Below, piece by piece: positions 16,765 through 25,241 of a DNA stretch of 64,000 nucleotides. The number at the start of each line of letters is the position of its first letter. The stretch's first letter is position 1. Source of the stretch: Halosimplex amylolyticum (lineage in GTDB: Archaea; Halobacteriota; Halobacteria; Halobacteriales; Haloarculaceae); contig NZ_JBLKNW010000004.1 in assembly GCF_051414035.1 (NCBI RefSeq), positions 186,001-250,000 on the forward strand, in the 5' to 3' direction. A program made the translations under genes and the position numbers. A model generated the notes under the pieces. The model ran no database searches, was not told the DNA's origin, and worked only from the letters and a program-made list of their open reading frames with translations.

Positions 16765-17022
16765 GTGGACCACGAAGCCGTTTTCGAGTTCGACTATCCC
16801 GACCCCGAGAGCGCACGCCGCGTCGACCGCAGCGTCGGCGTCGAGGTCGGCGACATCGAGGGCGACCGCACGACCGCGAGCCTCGACCGCGACGGCGCGA
16901 CGCTGACCGTGACCGTCGCGGCGGCCGACCTCGTCGCCCTCCGGGCCGGCTGTAACACCTGGCTGTCGCTCGTCTCCGTCGCCGAGTCCTGCGCCGACGC
17001 GACGCCGCGAACCGACGGCTGA
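16765..17022 (+). CDS. pcc1: KEOPS complex subunit Pcc1
   Basis: An 85-residue protein of the KEOPS/EKC complex, which makes the t6A37 modification of tRNAs; Pcc1 is the dimerising subunit that bridges two Kae1 proteins. The sequence fits the compact Pcc1 fold: strand 'AVFEFDYPDPESARRVDRSV', strand 'RTTASLDRDGATLTVTVAA', then the helix 'DLVALRAGCNTWLSLVSVAE'. The start is GTG at 16765, 13 nt after the RpoP stop, so it is the third gene of the L37Ae operon. The acidic, short form is normal for haloarchaea. Confidence 0.85.
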   Translation: MDHEAVFEFDYPDPESARRVDRSVGVEVGDIEGDRTTASLDRDGATLTVTVAAADLVALRAGCNTWLSLVSVAESCADATPRTDG

Positions 17023-17210
17023 CCGACGACCGGTTCGGCGACGGCCCCCCGACGATCGGTTCGGCGACGGCGCGCGACCGGCGTCGACGGGGGTCGAGCG
17101 GACCAATCTCGGCCGTTCGGGGACGGATCCAGGCCAACAAGTTATGGACCTGCACAGTGTACCGTACTCCCAGTAACTATGGGTCGTGAAACCGTGCGGG
17201 TGGGGATACC

Positions 17211-19916
17211 GTGAGCGAGCGGATCGAGTCGCACGAAGGCGCCGCCGACCCGCTGGTCTCGGCGGTGCTCGCCGCCGTCGACGAACCGGCCGCCGTCTGC
17301 GACCCGACCGGACGGGTCCGGGACTGGAACGACGCCTTCGCCGACCGCGTCGGCCCGGTGGACGCACCGGCCGACGCGTCGTTCGCCGACCTCGTCGACT
17401 GCGCGAGCGACCCGCTCGTCCGCGCGGTCGAGACCGGCGAGGAGACGATCGGGAGGGGACCCCTCGACGGGACCGGGCGGGAGGTGACCGTCGCCGTCCG
17501 GCCCGTCGAGCGCGAAGGGAGCGTCAGCGCCGTCGTCGCGACGGTCTCGGAGCCGACGGACCCGTTCGAAGACGACCGCGCGCTCTACGAGGCCAGCGTC
17601 GACGCCGCCGCCGACGCCGTCTACGTGGTCGACCGGTCGCACACGATCCGGGCCGCCAGCGACGGGTTCACCCGCTTCACGGACATCCCGACCGACCGCG
17701 TCGAGGGTCGGGACGTCGACTGCCTGCGCGAACTCGGCATCGTCGACGGCGAGGTCTTCCACGAGGGGATGCGGGGGCTGCGGGCGCTGTTCGCGGGCGA
17801 AGCCGAGAGCCGCCACATCACCTCGGAGGTGGAACTGGCCGAGGGTGCGGGCGTCGTCGAGAACCGCATGCGACCGATCGAGCGCGACGGGGAGGTCGTC
17901 GGCGTCGTCAACGTCGTTCGCGACGTGACCGAGCGCGAACGCCGGCGCGAGGCGCTGGCGACGAACCGCGAACGGCTGGCGACGATCCTCGACGACCTGC
18001 CGGTGCTGATGATGGTCACCGACGCGGACGGACGGATCGACCACTGCCAGGGGATGGACTTCGACGCGTTCGACTGCGAGCGCTCGGACGTGCTCGACGA
18101 ACCGATCGACGCCTTCGAATCGGTCTGTCCGGACGTCGTCGCGGGGTTCCGTCGAGCGCTCGATGGGGAGACCGCCTTCGCGACGGAGACCGTCAACGAC
18201 CGGACGTACAAGGTCTGTCTCGAACCGCTCTCGGTGTCCGAGGGCGGAACCACCGCCGAGGCGACCGCGCAGGCGGCCGACGATGCCGCGGCGGACGCGA
18301 CGTCCGGTGCCATCGCGGTGGCTATCGACATCACCGACCGGACGCGACGCGAGAAGGCGCTACAGACGCGCGAACAGGAGCTCCGAGCGGTCATCGAGAG
18401 CAGCGCGGACCCGATCGCGATGCAGGACCTCGACGGGCGCTTCCAGGTCGTCAACGAGGCGATGCTCGCGACGCTCGACTGCGACCGCGAGGACGTGATC
18501 GGGTCCCGGCACGAGGACCTGTTCCCGGACGAGTTCGCCCAGCGCGTCGAAGCCCAACGCCGTGCCGTGCTGGAGAGCGAGCGGGCACGTGTCGTCGAGG
18601 AGACGCTGGGGTCGGACGGCGAAGAGACGGTGATCCAGCTGACCTTCGCGCCGTACCACGGGCCGGACTACGAGGTGCAGGGGACCGTCAGCATCGCGCG
18701 GGACATCAGCGAGCTCGAACGCCAGCGCGAAGAGCTGGAGACGCTGACCGAGATACAGGAACTCGTCCAGGAGAGCATGCGGGCGCTGACGGGCGCGACG
18801 ACGAGCGAGGCGATCCAGGAGACCGTCTGCGATCGCCTCGCCGAGTCGGCGTTCTACGAGTTCGCGTGGATCGGGCAACGCCAGCCCGGGGAGCGCGAAC
18901 TGCAGCCGGCGTACTCGGCCGGCGCAGTCGGCGACTACCTCGAATCAGTCACCGTGAACGTCGACGGGAGCGACCACGGGGGCGGCCCGGCGAGCAAGGC
19001 CTACCGCACGGGCGACATCCAGGTCGTCCACGACGTCCGTTCCGACCCGGACTTCGAACCCTGGCGCGAGGCCGCGGTCGAGAACGGGTTCCAGTCGGTC
19101 GCCGCCGTCCCGCTGACCCACGGGTCGACGACCCACGGACTGCTCGGGGTGTACGCGGACCGGCCGAACGCCTTCAGCCAGCGCGAGCTCGACGGCTTCG
19201 AGACGCTCGGCGAAGTCGTCGGGTTCGCGCTCTCGTCCGCCCAGTACCGCCGGCTCGTCGAGGCCGACAGCGTCCTCGAACTGGAGTTCGAGGTGCGCGG
19301 CGAGACGCCGTTCACCGAGGCAAGCCGCGAACACGACTGCCGCTTCGAGATCGAACACGCCGTCCGGACCGGCGACAACCGGGTCGTCAACTACCTGACC
19401 GTCGAGGGCGCCGACCCCGCGGTCGGCGAGTCGGTCGCGCGCTCGTTGCCGAACCTCGAAGCGATCCGGCGCCTCGACGGCGACGACGGCCCCCACTTCG
19501 AGATGACGCTGACCGACTCCGTCTTCCAGTACCTCGCCGACGCCGGCGCCCGTGGCGAGCGGGGAATCGTCGAGGACGGCGTCGGCCACATGCAAGTCGA
19601 GGCGCCGGCCGACGCCGACGTGCGGAAGATCACCGACGCGATGGCCGAGCGGTTCCCGGTCGTGGACCTGGTCGCCAAACGCGAGAAACGCCGGACGGAG
19701 GCCCCCTGGTGGCACAGCCACGGCGACATCGGTGCTCGCCTGACCGACCGCCAGCGAGCCGTCCTCAAGACCGCCTACTACAACGGCTACTACGAGTGGC
19801 CCCGCGATGCCGACTCCGAGGACCTCGCCGACTCGCTCGACATCGCCGCGACCACGCTCCTCCAGCACCTCCGCAAGGGCCACCGGCGCATCCTCGAAGC
19901 GATGTTCGAGTCCTGA
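17211..19916 (+). CDS. Multi-PAS/GAF regulator with bacterio-opsin activator HTH
   Basis: A 901-residue cytoplasmic sensor-regulator. PAS-like domains are seen at about residues 20-115, 127-245 ('DAVYVVDRSHTIRAASDG'), 250-375 ('LPVLMMVTDADGRIDHC') and 385-510 ('DPIAMQDLDGRFQVVNEA'), a GAF domain at about 520-685, a BAT-type domain ('LELEFEVRGETPFTEASRE') at about 690-800, and a C-terminal HTH_10 domain ('LTDRQRAVLKTAYYNGYY ... DIAATTLLQHLRKGHRR'). This is the architecture of Bat, the oxygen/light-responsive activator of bacterio-opsin genes, but many haloarchaeal paralogues control other targets and none is indicated here. The GTG start follows a TTATGG promoter-like box (about 17141). It stands between two informational gene groups. 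Confidence 0.9.
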   Translation: MSERIESHEGAADPLVSAVLAAVDEPAAVCDPTGRVRDWNDAFADRVGPVDAPADASFADLVDCASDPLVRAVETGEETIGRGPLDGTGREVTVAVRPVEREGSVSAVVATVSEPTDPFEDDRALYEASVDAAADAVYVVDRSHTIRAASDGFTRFTDIPTDRVEGRDVDCLRELGIVDGEVFHEGMRGLRALFAGEAESRHITSEVELAEGAGVVENRMRPIERDGEVVGVVNVVRDVTERERRREALATNRERLATILDDLPVLMMVTDADGRIDHCQGMDFDAFDCERSDVLDEPIDAFESVCPDVVAGFRRALDGETAFATETVNDRTYKVCLEPLSVSEGGTTAEATAQAADDAAADATSGAIAVAIDITDRTRREKALQTREQELRAVIESSADPIAMQDLDGRFQVVNEAMLATLDCDREDVIGSRHEDLFPDEFAQRVEAQRRAVLESERARVVEETLGSDGEETVIQLTFAPYHGPDYEVQGTVSIARDISELERQREELETLTEIQELVQESMRALTGATTSEAIQETVCDRLAESAFYEFAWIGQRQPGERELQPAYSAGAVGDYLESVTVNVDGSDHGGGPASKAYRTGDIQVVHDVRSDPDFEPWREAAVENGFQSVAAVPLTHGSTTHGLLGVYADRPNAFSQRELDGFETLGEVVGFALSSAQYRRLVEADSVLELEFEVRGETPFTEASREHDCRFEIEHAVRTGDNRVVNYLTVEGADPAVGESVARSLPNLEAIRRLDGDDGPHFEMTLTDSVFQYLADAGARGERGIVEDGVGHMQVEAPADADVRKITDAMAERFPVVDLVAKREKRRTEAPWWHSHGDIGARLTDRQRAVLKTAYYNGYYEWPRDADSEDLADSLDIAATTLLQHLRKGHRRILEAMFES

Positions 19917-20066
19917 GCCGGGACGCTGTGCGCCCCCGCCTCCGGGGAGACGACCCCACCGACCGAAATATGATCTCTTCCGAACAAGTGACCTCGATAA
20001 CATGACCCCTAGGCTTCTAGGGCCGATATTCTTGGTGGAGAGCAGGCAACGGTAGGGTAGACGGGT

Positions 20067-20468
20067 ATGAGTGAACGGACAGGGTCGAAGGACGGTGACC
20101 GTGGTGGTACACAGGCCTACGACGAGTCGGAGGGGGATCGGCCGTACATCGATACAGTGTTCGACGCGCTCGCGGACTGGCGGCGACGGGAAGTCTGCCA
20201 GTTCTTCCGCGAGACGGACGTGAGCACTGCGACGGTGGACGAACTGGCGATGCTGCTCGCGGCGTGCGAACCGTCAGGGCTGGGGGAGTCCGACGGACGG
20301 ACGCACGAGGAGTTCGCGACCGAACTGACCGAGACGCACCTGCCGCGACTCGACGCCGCGGGCGTCGTCGACTACGACGACCGTTCGGGGACGGTCCGCT
20401 ACTGGGGCCAGCCCACCGTCGAGAAGTGGCTCGAACACGTGACGGAAGTCGACGGTCGCAGCATCTAG
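20067..20468 (+). CDS. Small winged-helix regulator (DUF7344 type)
   Basis: A 133-residue protein with a polar N-terminal tail and a winged-helix core: 'VFDALADWRRREVCQFFRET', 'TVDELAMLLAAC', 'THLPRLDAAGVVDYDDRSGT'. Haloarchaea encode many such proteins (DUF7344 family as I recall), often next to Bat-like regulators, as here, where it lies 150 bp downstream on the same strand. A DNA-binding role is inferred. It may work with, or be controlled by, the PAS/GAF regulator. Confidence 0.85.
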   Translation: MSERTGSKDGDRGGTQAYDESEGDRPYIDTVFDALADWRRREVCQFFRETDVSTATVDELAMLLAACEPSGLGESDGRTHEEFATELTETHLPRLDAAGVVDYDDRSGTVRYWGQPTVEKWLEHVTEVDGRSI

Positions 20469-20598
20469 CGGGGGGGAACGAGCGGTCGCCCGATGCCGTC
20501 CGTCGGGACCCGCGCCGGCCCGACCGGATCGGTTGGGGTCGGTCGCCGTCCCGACCGGAAAGCGGGGGTTTTTCACCACGGGTCACGCACGGCAAGAC

Positions 20599-20994
20599 AT
20601 GCAGGGTAATCTGCCGCCTGAAGCACAGGAGAAGCTCGAGGAACTGCAGGACCTACAGGAGAAGGCCCAGCAGGTCGCCGCGCAGAAACAGCAGGCCGAG
20701 ACACAGCTCCAGGAGGCCGAGACGGCCCTCAACGAGCTCGAGGACATCGACGAGGACACCGGCATGTACCGCCGCGTCGGTGAACTGCTCGTCCAGACCG
20801 ACTACGCCGACGCCCAGGACGACCTCGAGGAGAAGGTCGACAGCCTGGAGATCCGCGTCGAGACGCTGGAGAAACAGGAAGAGCGCGTCCAGGAGCAGTT
20901 CGAAGAGCTCCAGACCGAGCTCCAGAACATGCTGCAGGGCGGCGGCGCGGGCGGTCCTGGCGGGATGGGCGGTCCGGGCGCCGGCGGCGCGTAA
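20599..20994 (+). CDS. pfdB: Prefoldin subunit beta
   Basis: A 131-residue subunit of the hexameric archaeal chaperone prefoldin, which captures unfolded proteins and hands them to the thermosome. Two long coiled-coil helices are visible (about residues 5-50 and 72-115, 'LEELQDLQEKAQQVAAQKQQ', 'EEKVDSLEIRVETLEKQEER') joined by a beta-hairpin region ('DTGMYRRVGELLVQTD'). The C-terminus is Gly-rich. The ATG at 20599 is chosen because TTTTTC (about 20570) lies at promoter distance and family members begin 'MQGNLPPEAQ'. The stop TAA is immediately followed by the ATG of the next gene. Confidence 0.95.
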   Translation: MQGNLPPEAQEKLEELQDLQEKAQQVAAQKQQAETQLQEAETALNELEDIDEDTGMYRRVGELLVQTDYADAQDDLEEKVDSLEIRVETLEKQEERVQEQFEELQTELQNMLQGGGAGGPGGMGGPGAGGA

Positions 20995-21288
20995 ATGCCG
21001 GCCGACGACTCGGCGAGTTCGGACGCGGACGCCGACGCGGGTTCCGACGAGGGCCCGTCGGACGAGACCGTCGTCCAGACCGCGGCCGAGGCCGCCGAGA
21101 ACGTCGTCTTCTCGCGATTCGACCGCTCGTCGGTCGACGACCTCGACGTCACCGTCACCTTCGAGGACGGCATCCTCGAAGTGGACGTCTACCTCAACGC
21201 GCCCGACGCGTCGGGCGACCCCGACCGCGTCGCCGACGACGCCGCCCTCGCCGCGCGCGGCGCCGTCGACGACCTCTTCGGCGCGTAA
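20995..21288 (+). CDS. DUF3194-family protein
   Basis: A 97-residue acidic protein starting on the base after the prefoldin beta stop (TAA-ATG), so it is translated from the same mRNA. An Asp/Ser-rich N-terminus leads into 'ETVVQTAAEAAENVVFSRF', 'DLDVTVTFEDGILEVDVYLN' and 'ALAARGAVDDLFGA', matching DUF3194, whose members in many archaea directly follow prefoldin beta. The function is unknown; the operon link suggests a role in protein folding or ribosome assembly. Confidence 0.88.
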   Translation: MPADDSASSDADADAGSDEGPSDETVVQTAAEAAENVVFSRFDRSSVDDLDVTVTFEDGILEVDVYLNAPDASGDPDRVADDAALAARGAVDDLFGA

Positions 21289-21473
21289 CCGACCCCGCTC
21301 TGGGTCGGTGTCGTTCGCTTCCGAGTGCCGACGGCGGCGAACGTCCCGTCTTCACGTTCACATTCGAGGAGACGCTTCCGTCCGCTGACTCGCGTTCGAC
21401 ACGAAACGTCCGGGGAGCGAGAGCGCAGTCGCTCGCGGTCGCTGTCGACGGGAGTGTCGGCCGCCCGGCCCGG

Positions 21474-21737
21474 TCAGTCGTGGTCGACGTCGCCGACCGC
21501 GGGTTCGTCGACGCGGTCGCCCTCACCGACGGTCCGGTGGCCGATGAAGCCCGACCGGAAGCCGATCCAGGCCAGCGCGCTCATGAAGAGGATCGGCGGG
21601 AGGATCATGAAGCCCCACAGCGGGTTCAGTCCCCACCCGAGCAGGAGGATCACGTCGGCCAGCCCGAGCAGGAGGAATGGCAACACCGCCAGCGCCGCCC
21701 ACTTCCGGCTGTAGCCGCCCTCGTCAGTCTCGGCCAT
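21474..21737 (-). CDS. Small two-helix membrane protein
   Basis: An 87-residue protein with helices at about residues 13-34 ('WAALAVLPFLLLGLADVILL') and 38-58 ('PLWGFMILPPILFMSALAWIG') and an acidic C-terminal tail. The ATG at 21737 (MAETDEGGYS) was chosen over longer frames because GTTTTTTGCGG lies about 30 nt upstream and the tail before it is not protein-like. The function is not recognised. It is convergent with the prefoldin operon. Confidence 0.75.
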   Translation of the reverse strand: MAETDEGGYSRKWAALAVLPFLLLGLADVILLLGWGLNPLWGFMILPPILFMSALAWIGFRSGFIGHRTVGEGDRVDEPAVGDVDHD

Positions 21738-21843
21738 ACCCGGCCTTGGATGCCCACCGCAAAAAACGGCGCGTTCCCGGCCGCGACGGTCCCCACGAGT
21801 CGACGACGCTCCGAGTCGCGAACCGCGGACCGCGTGGCGGCGA

Positions 21844-22938
21844 TTACAGCGGGAACTCCCCGTCGGCGACGTTGCGAGCGAGCGAGGCCATGTAGTCGGC
21901 GTGGGGTTCCAGGTCCGACGCCGCTCCGGCTTCGACCCGGTGGCGGTGGATGTCCTCCCAGACCGTCGCCAGCACGAACGCAGCGAACGCGCGGTAGAAG
22001 CGGTCGTGCTCGAAGTCGATCCCGGTCGCCGCCTCGTACCGGTCGACGAGTTCGCGCCTGCTCGGACTCCCTGGCCTGTTCGTAAACGGAGCGAGCCCGT
22101 GTTCGTTGGTCTCGCGCAGCTCTTCGATCGCTTTCTCGTCCCCGTAGCGCGCCTCCAGGCCCCCAAGCGACGGCGTCGGGTCGCCGTCGTCGCGCCACCG
22201 GAGCAGCAGGTACCCTAACTCTGTCAGCGGGTCGCCGAGAAACGCGGTCTCCCAGTCGAGGACGGCGCTGATCTCGGGCCGATCCGCGCCCGCGAACAGC
22301 ACGTTGCCCGGTCTGAAGTCGCCGTGGACGACGGCCGTCGCCGAATCGGAGGGGACGTTCGATCGGAGCCAGTCCGCGACGTCCCAGAGCACGGGCGACT
22401 CGCGCCCGGTCGCGCTCGTCGCCTCGTCGAGCTGGGCGACGACGTCGTCTAACTGGTCGCGGAGCGGGCGCCGCTCGCACACGCCCGTGAACTCGTCCAC
22501 GTCCAGCGAGTGCAGATCCGCGAGCGCGTCGATCAGCAGCGACGCCACGTCGCCGCGTGCCGTCGGGTTCTGCAATCGCTCGGGCAGGTCCGACCCCAGC
22601 GGGACCGCCTCGCCGTCGACGTGTTCCATCACCAGGAACGGGTCGCCGATCACCGACTCGTCCTCGCAGACCACCACGGGTTCCGGGACGGGGACCGCGC
22701 TCGCTCGCAGCCGGTCCATCACGCCGTACTCCTGAGTCACGTCGTTGAACGAGTCGGCCTGGCGCATCTCGTTGGGCCGCCGCAGCACGTACGCCGGGGC
22801 CGCTGTCTCGGTCGAAATCGCGAGCGAGAGGTTGAGGCCGTCGTGGATCACCTCGGTTTCCGTGACGGGTTCCCCGAGCGCGTCCGAGAGAAACGAGACG
22901 AGCGTCGCCGTCTCGACGGCCGGCGAAGAGTCGGTCAT
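21844..22938 (-). CDS. Aminoglycoside-phosphotransferase-fold kinase (ACAD10-like)
   Basis: A 364-residue cytosolic kinase-fold protein. Motifs: the N-lobe 'YVLRRPNEMRQADSF', catalytic loop 'AVVHGDFRPGNVLFAG' (HxD, with the Asn that binds metal), and 'AVLDWETAFLGDPLTELGY' (DFG-equivalent Asp). The family includes aminoglycoside, choline and fructosamine kinases; the W-E-T-A-F-L-G-D-P block is typical of the ACAD10/11-like branch tied to acyl-CoA metabolism, so a hydroxyacyl or sugar substrate is possible. The ATG at 22938 is preferred to 22965 because a TTTATG box (about 22963-22970, minus strand) would give a leaderless mRNA. Confidence 0.88.
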   Translation of the reverse strand: MTDSSPAVETATLVSFLSDALGEPVTETEVIHDGLNLSLAISTETAAPAYVLRRPNEMRQADSFNDVTQEYGVMDRLRASAVPVPEPVVVCEDESVIGDPFLVMEHVDGEAVPLGSDLPERLQNPTARGDVASLLIDALADLHSLDVDEFTGVCERRPLRDQLDDVVAQLDEATSATGRESPVLWDVADWLRSNVPSDSATAVVHGDFRPGNVLFAGADRPEISAVLDWETAFLGDPLTELGYLLLRWRDDGDPTPSLGGLEARYGDEKAIEELRETNEHGLAPFTNRPGSPSRRELVDRYEAATGIDFEHDRFYRAFAAFVLATVWEDIHRHRVEAGAASDLEPHADYMASLARNVADGEFPL

Positions 22939-23127
22939 GCCCCGTCGTACCCGACCGGTCGGCATAAATCACGCCGTACGGTGAGACGCACTCCCATGCG
23001 ACCCGGCGCGGGCGACCCGGTGACCGTCCGGCAGGTATCGGCCCGGTTCTCGCTCCGGAGCGGCTGCCCGACCGACCCCCCGAGACGGCTAGCAGTTATC
23101 CCGCTGGCGTCGAAAGGGTGGGCAAAC

Positions 23128-24639
23128 ATGGGCGGGGAACGGTCGAGTCCGGGTGGACGCGTGCTCCGGGACGGCGTCGCGCTCGGACTCGCCGCCGCGG
23201 CGCTGGCCGGGCGGGCCGCGGCGCATTCGGGGTCGCTGGGCGGGTCGGTGGCGTCGGCGACGGTCCCGACGTGGCTGGTGATCCTCACCGGCGGCATCGT
23301 CGTCGGCGGGTCGTTCCTGTTCACGTCGCTGTTGACCGACCACGACGCGATGCGCGGGGTGAACTGGTGGCGCCTCGCCGTCCCGACGTCCGCGGGACTC
23401 CGGCGCCTCGCGGTCCCCGCCCTCCGCGTCGCGTCGTTCGCCGTCCTGCTGCTCGTCCTGGCGACCGGGTTCGCCGGGCCGCGAACGCCCACGCAGAACT
23501 TCGCGCTGCTTTTCGTCTGGGTCGGCTGGTGGGCGGGCTACACGACGACGACGTACCTCGTCGGGAACACCTGGCCTGCGGTCAACCCCTGGTCCCTGCC
23601 AGTCGCGGCGGTGCGGCGACTCCGCGACCGCGGCGTGGGCGCTGCGGGCGATGGGGCGATTCCGGACCGCTGGGGCGCCTGGCCCGCCGTCGCGGGCCTG
23701 CTCGCGCTCGTCTGGCTCGAAGTCGTTAGCCCGGTGGGCCAGAACCCGCGCCTGCTCGCGGCCGTCGTCCTCGGCTACTCGCTGGTCACCGTCGCCGGCG
23801 CCGCCCGCTTCGGCGACGCGTGGTTCGAGCGCGTCGACCCCGTGAGCCGCGTCTTCGCCGCCTACGGACGGGTCGCCCCGCTCCAGCGCGACGGGGACGG
23901 GGACGGGGACGGGGACGGGGACGGGGACGGGGACGGGGACGGGGACGGGGACGGGGACGGGGACGGGGACGGGGACGGGGACGGGGACGGGAGCGTCGAA
24001 CTCCGACTCCCCGGGACCGCGCTCACCGAGGACCCGCTGCCCGACCGCCCGGGCGAGGTCGCCTTCGTCGTCGCGCTGCTGTGGGTGACGACCTACGACG
24101 GCCTGGTGGCGACGCCGACGTGGGCGGCCGCGGTCGAACCGCTCGTCGCCCTCGGCGTCCCCGCACTGGCGGTCTACGCCGTCGTCCTCCTCGCCGGCTT
24201 CGCCGGGTTCCTCGGCGTCTACCGCCTGGCCGCGCGGAAAGTCCGCGACACCGCGGACACCTACGTCACCGCGCGGGCCATCGGGCGGTGGTTCGCACCG
24301 GCGCTGCTCCCTATCGCCGCCGGCTACCACCTCGCGCACTTCCTCGGGTACTTCCTCGGACTGGCCCCGGCGCTCGGAGCCGTCGCGCTCAGCCCGTTCG
24401 CCCCGCCGACGACGCTGGCGCTCGTCCTGCCCGGCTGGTTCGGGACGGTGAAGCTCCTCTGCGTGCTCGGCGGGCACGTCCTCGCCATCTGGGTCGCCCA
24501 CTCGCTGGCGTTCGAACTCTTCCCCGGCGTGCTCGCGGCCATCCGGAGCCAGTACCCCTCGGTGGTGGTGATGATCTTTTACACGATGAGCAGCCTATGG
24601 GTGATCACGCAACCGTACGCGCCGCCGCCGTACGTGTGA
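23128..24639 (+). CDS. Polytopic membrane protein with (Asp-Gly)17 loop
   Basis: A 503-residue protein with about ten hydrophobic segments. A first segment with Ala-rich 'GLAAAALAGRAAAHSG' may be a signal or first helix. A soluble loop after the sixth helix (about residues 255-271 onward) holds 17 consecutive Asp-Gly pairs encoded by perfect GACGGG repeats. The last helices contain closely spaced histidines ('GYHLAHFLGYFLG' and 'GGHVLAIWVAHSLAF') that could ligate haem or metal, but I do not recognise the family. The ATG at 23128 follows GGGTGGGCAAAC. The zinc-finger/TM protein gene starts 24 bp downstream, so the two are probably one operon. Confidence 0.8.
   Translation: MGGERSSPGGRVLRDGVALGLAAAALAGRAAAHSGSLGGSVASATVPTWLVILTGGIVVGGSFLFTSLLTDHDAMRGVNWWRLAVPTSAGLRRLAVPALRVASFAVLLLVLATGFAGPRTPTQNFALLFVWVGWWAGYTTTTYLVGNTWPAVNPWSLPVAAVRRLRDRGVGAAGDGAIPDRWGAWPAVAGLLALVWLEVVSPVGQNPRLLAAVVLGYSLVTVAGAARFGDAWFERVDPVSRVFAAYGRVAPLQRDGDGDGDGDGDGDGDGDGDGDGDGDGDGDGDGDGSVELRLPGTALTEDPLPDRPGEVAFVVALLWVTTYDGLVATPTWAAAVEPLVALGVPALAVYAVVLLAGFAGFLGVYRLAARKVRDTADTYVTARAIGRWFAPALLPIAAGYHLAHFLGYFLGLAPALGAVALSPFAPPTTLALVLPGWFGTVKLLCVLGGHVLAIWVAHSLAFELFPGVLAAIRSQYPSVVVMIFYTMSSLWVITQPYAPPPYV
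23890..23991 (+). repeat. (GACGGG)17 hexanucleotide repeat inside a coding region
   Basis: 102 bp of perfect hexamer, in frame as GAC GGG (Asp-Gly). Every copy uses the same codons, which points to recent expansion by slippage rather than old selected sequence. Length changes keep the frame. Confidence 0.95.
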
Positions 24640-24662
24640 CCGCACAGCGGCCCCGATCCACG

Positions 24663-24959
24663 ATGACCGACTACGCACCCACGCTCCGACCGACCCGCGA
24701 CACCGCCGTCCCCGACGGCGAGACGCCCGCAGCGACCTGTCCGCACTGCGAGTGCCCGTTCCGGTCGGAACACGCCCGCGACCTGCACGTCGGCGAGCGC
24801 CACGAGCCGAGCGAGGCCGAGCGCGAGCGATACGAGGCGGCGCTCGAACGGGAGCGCGACGACCTCTGGCTCTTCCACGCCAAGGCCGTCGTCGCGCTCG
24901 GCGTCATCTACGCCGCGACTGTCATCCTCTACATGGCCGTCCTCGGCACGTTCTTCTGA
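24663..24959 (+). CDS. C2H2-like zinc-finger protein with C-terminal membrane helix
   Basis: A 98-residue protein. 'CPHCECPFRSEHARDLHVGE' plus 'RH' gives the C-x2-C...H-x4-H pattern of a single C2H2-like finger at about residues 27-48; a charged helical linker follows ('SEAERERYEAALERERDD'), then one transmembrane helix at about 74-96 ('VVALGVIYAATVILYMAVLG'). Haloarchaea have a conserved family of this form (DUF7410 as I recall). Its gene is 24 bp downstream of the polytopic membrane protein and probably functions with it, for example as a small subunit or assembly factor. Confidence 0.8.
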   Translation: MTDYAPTLRPTRDTAVPDGETPAATCPHCECPFRSEHARDLHVGERHEPSEAERERYEAALERERDDLWLFHAKAVVALGVIYAATVILYMAVLGTFF

Positions 24960-25028
24960 TCGCGCTGTCGACAGTCGTCGCGTCGAGGCAGGCGACCGGA
25001 GGACCGGTCAGCGGAGCCCAAAAGAGCG

Positions 25029-25195
25029 TGTGTGGGGTGGGTGGGGAACGTGACGCGGCAGGCGGGTTGGGGCCCGACCGCGTCAGGTGGAGTGGGTGGA
25101 ATCGGTGGGTGTGTGGATTGGGTGGGGTGGGGTGTGACGAGTGGGGTGTGACAGGTGGGGTGGGGTGGGGTGGGGTGGGGTGTGACGAGTGGTCT
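25029..25195 (+). repeat. G-rich GGGGT repeat tract
   Basis: The plus strand holds many runs of three to four G, including five consecutive TGGGG units at 25156-25180 and three copies of a GGGGTGTGAC block (the last at 25177). Such runs can form G-quadruplexes. The tract lies between two convergent genes (stops at 24959 and 25242). No ORF is supported in it. Confidence 0.75.
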
Positions 25196-25241
25196 GTCCC
25201 GCGAATGGGAACGGGAGCGCGGGCAGTGGTTCTGCCGGTCG

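Noticed and set aside
23820..24000. Gly/Arg repeat ORF in another frame of the (GACGGG)17 tract
   Set aside because: Alternate-frame reading of the hexamer; the flanking membrane-protein frame has clear coding character.
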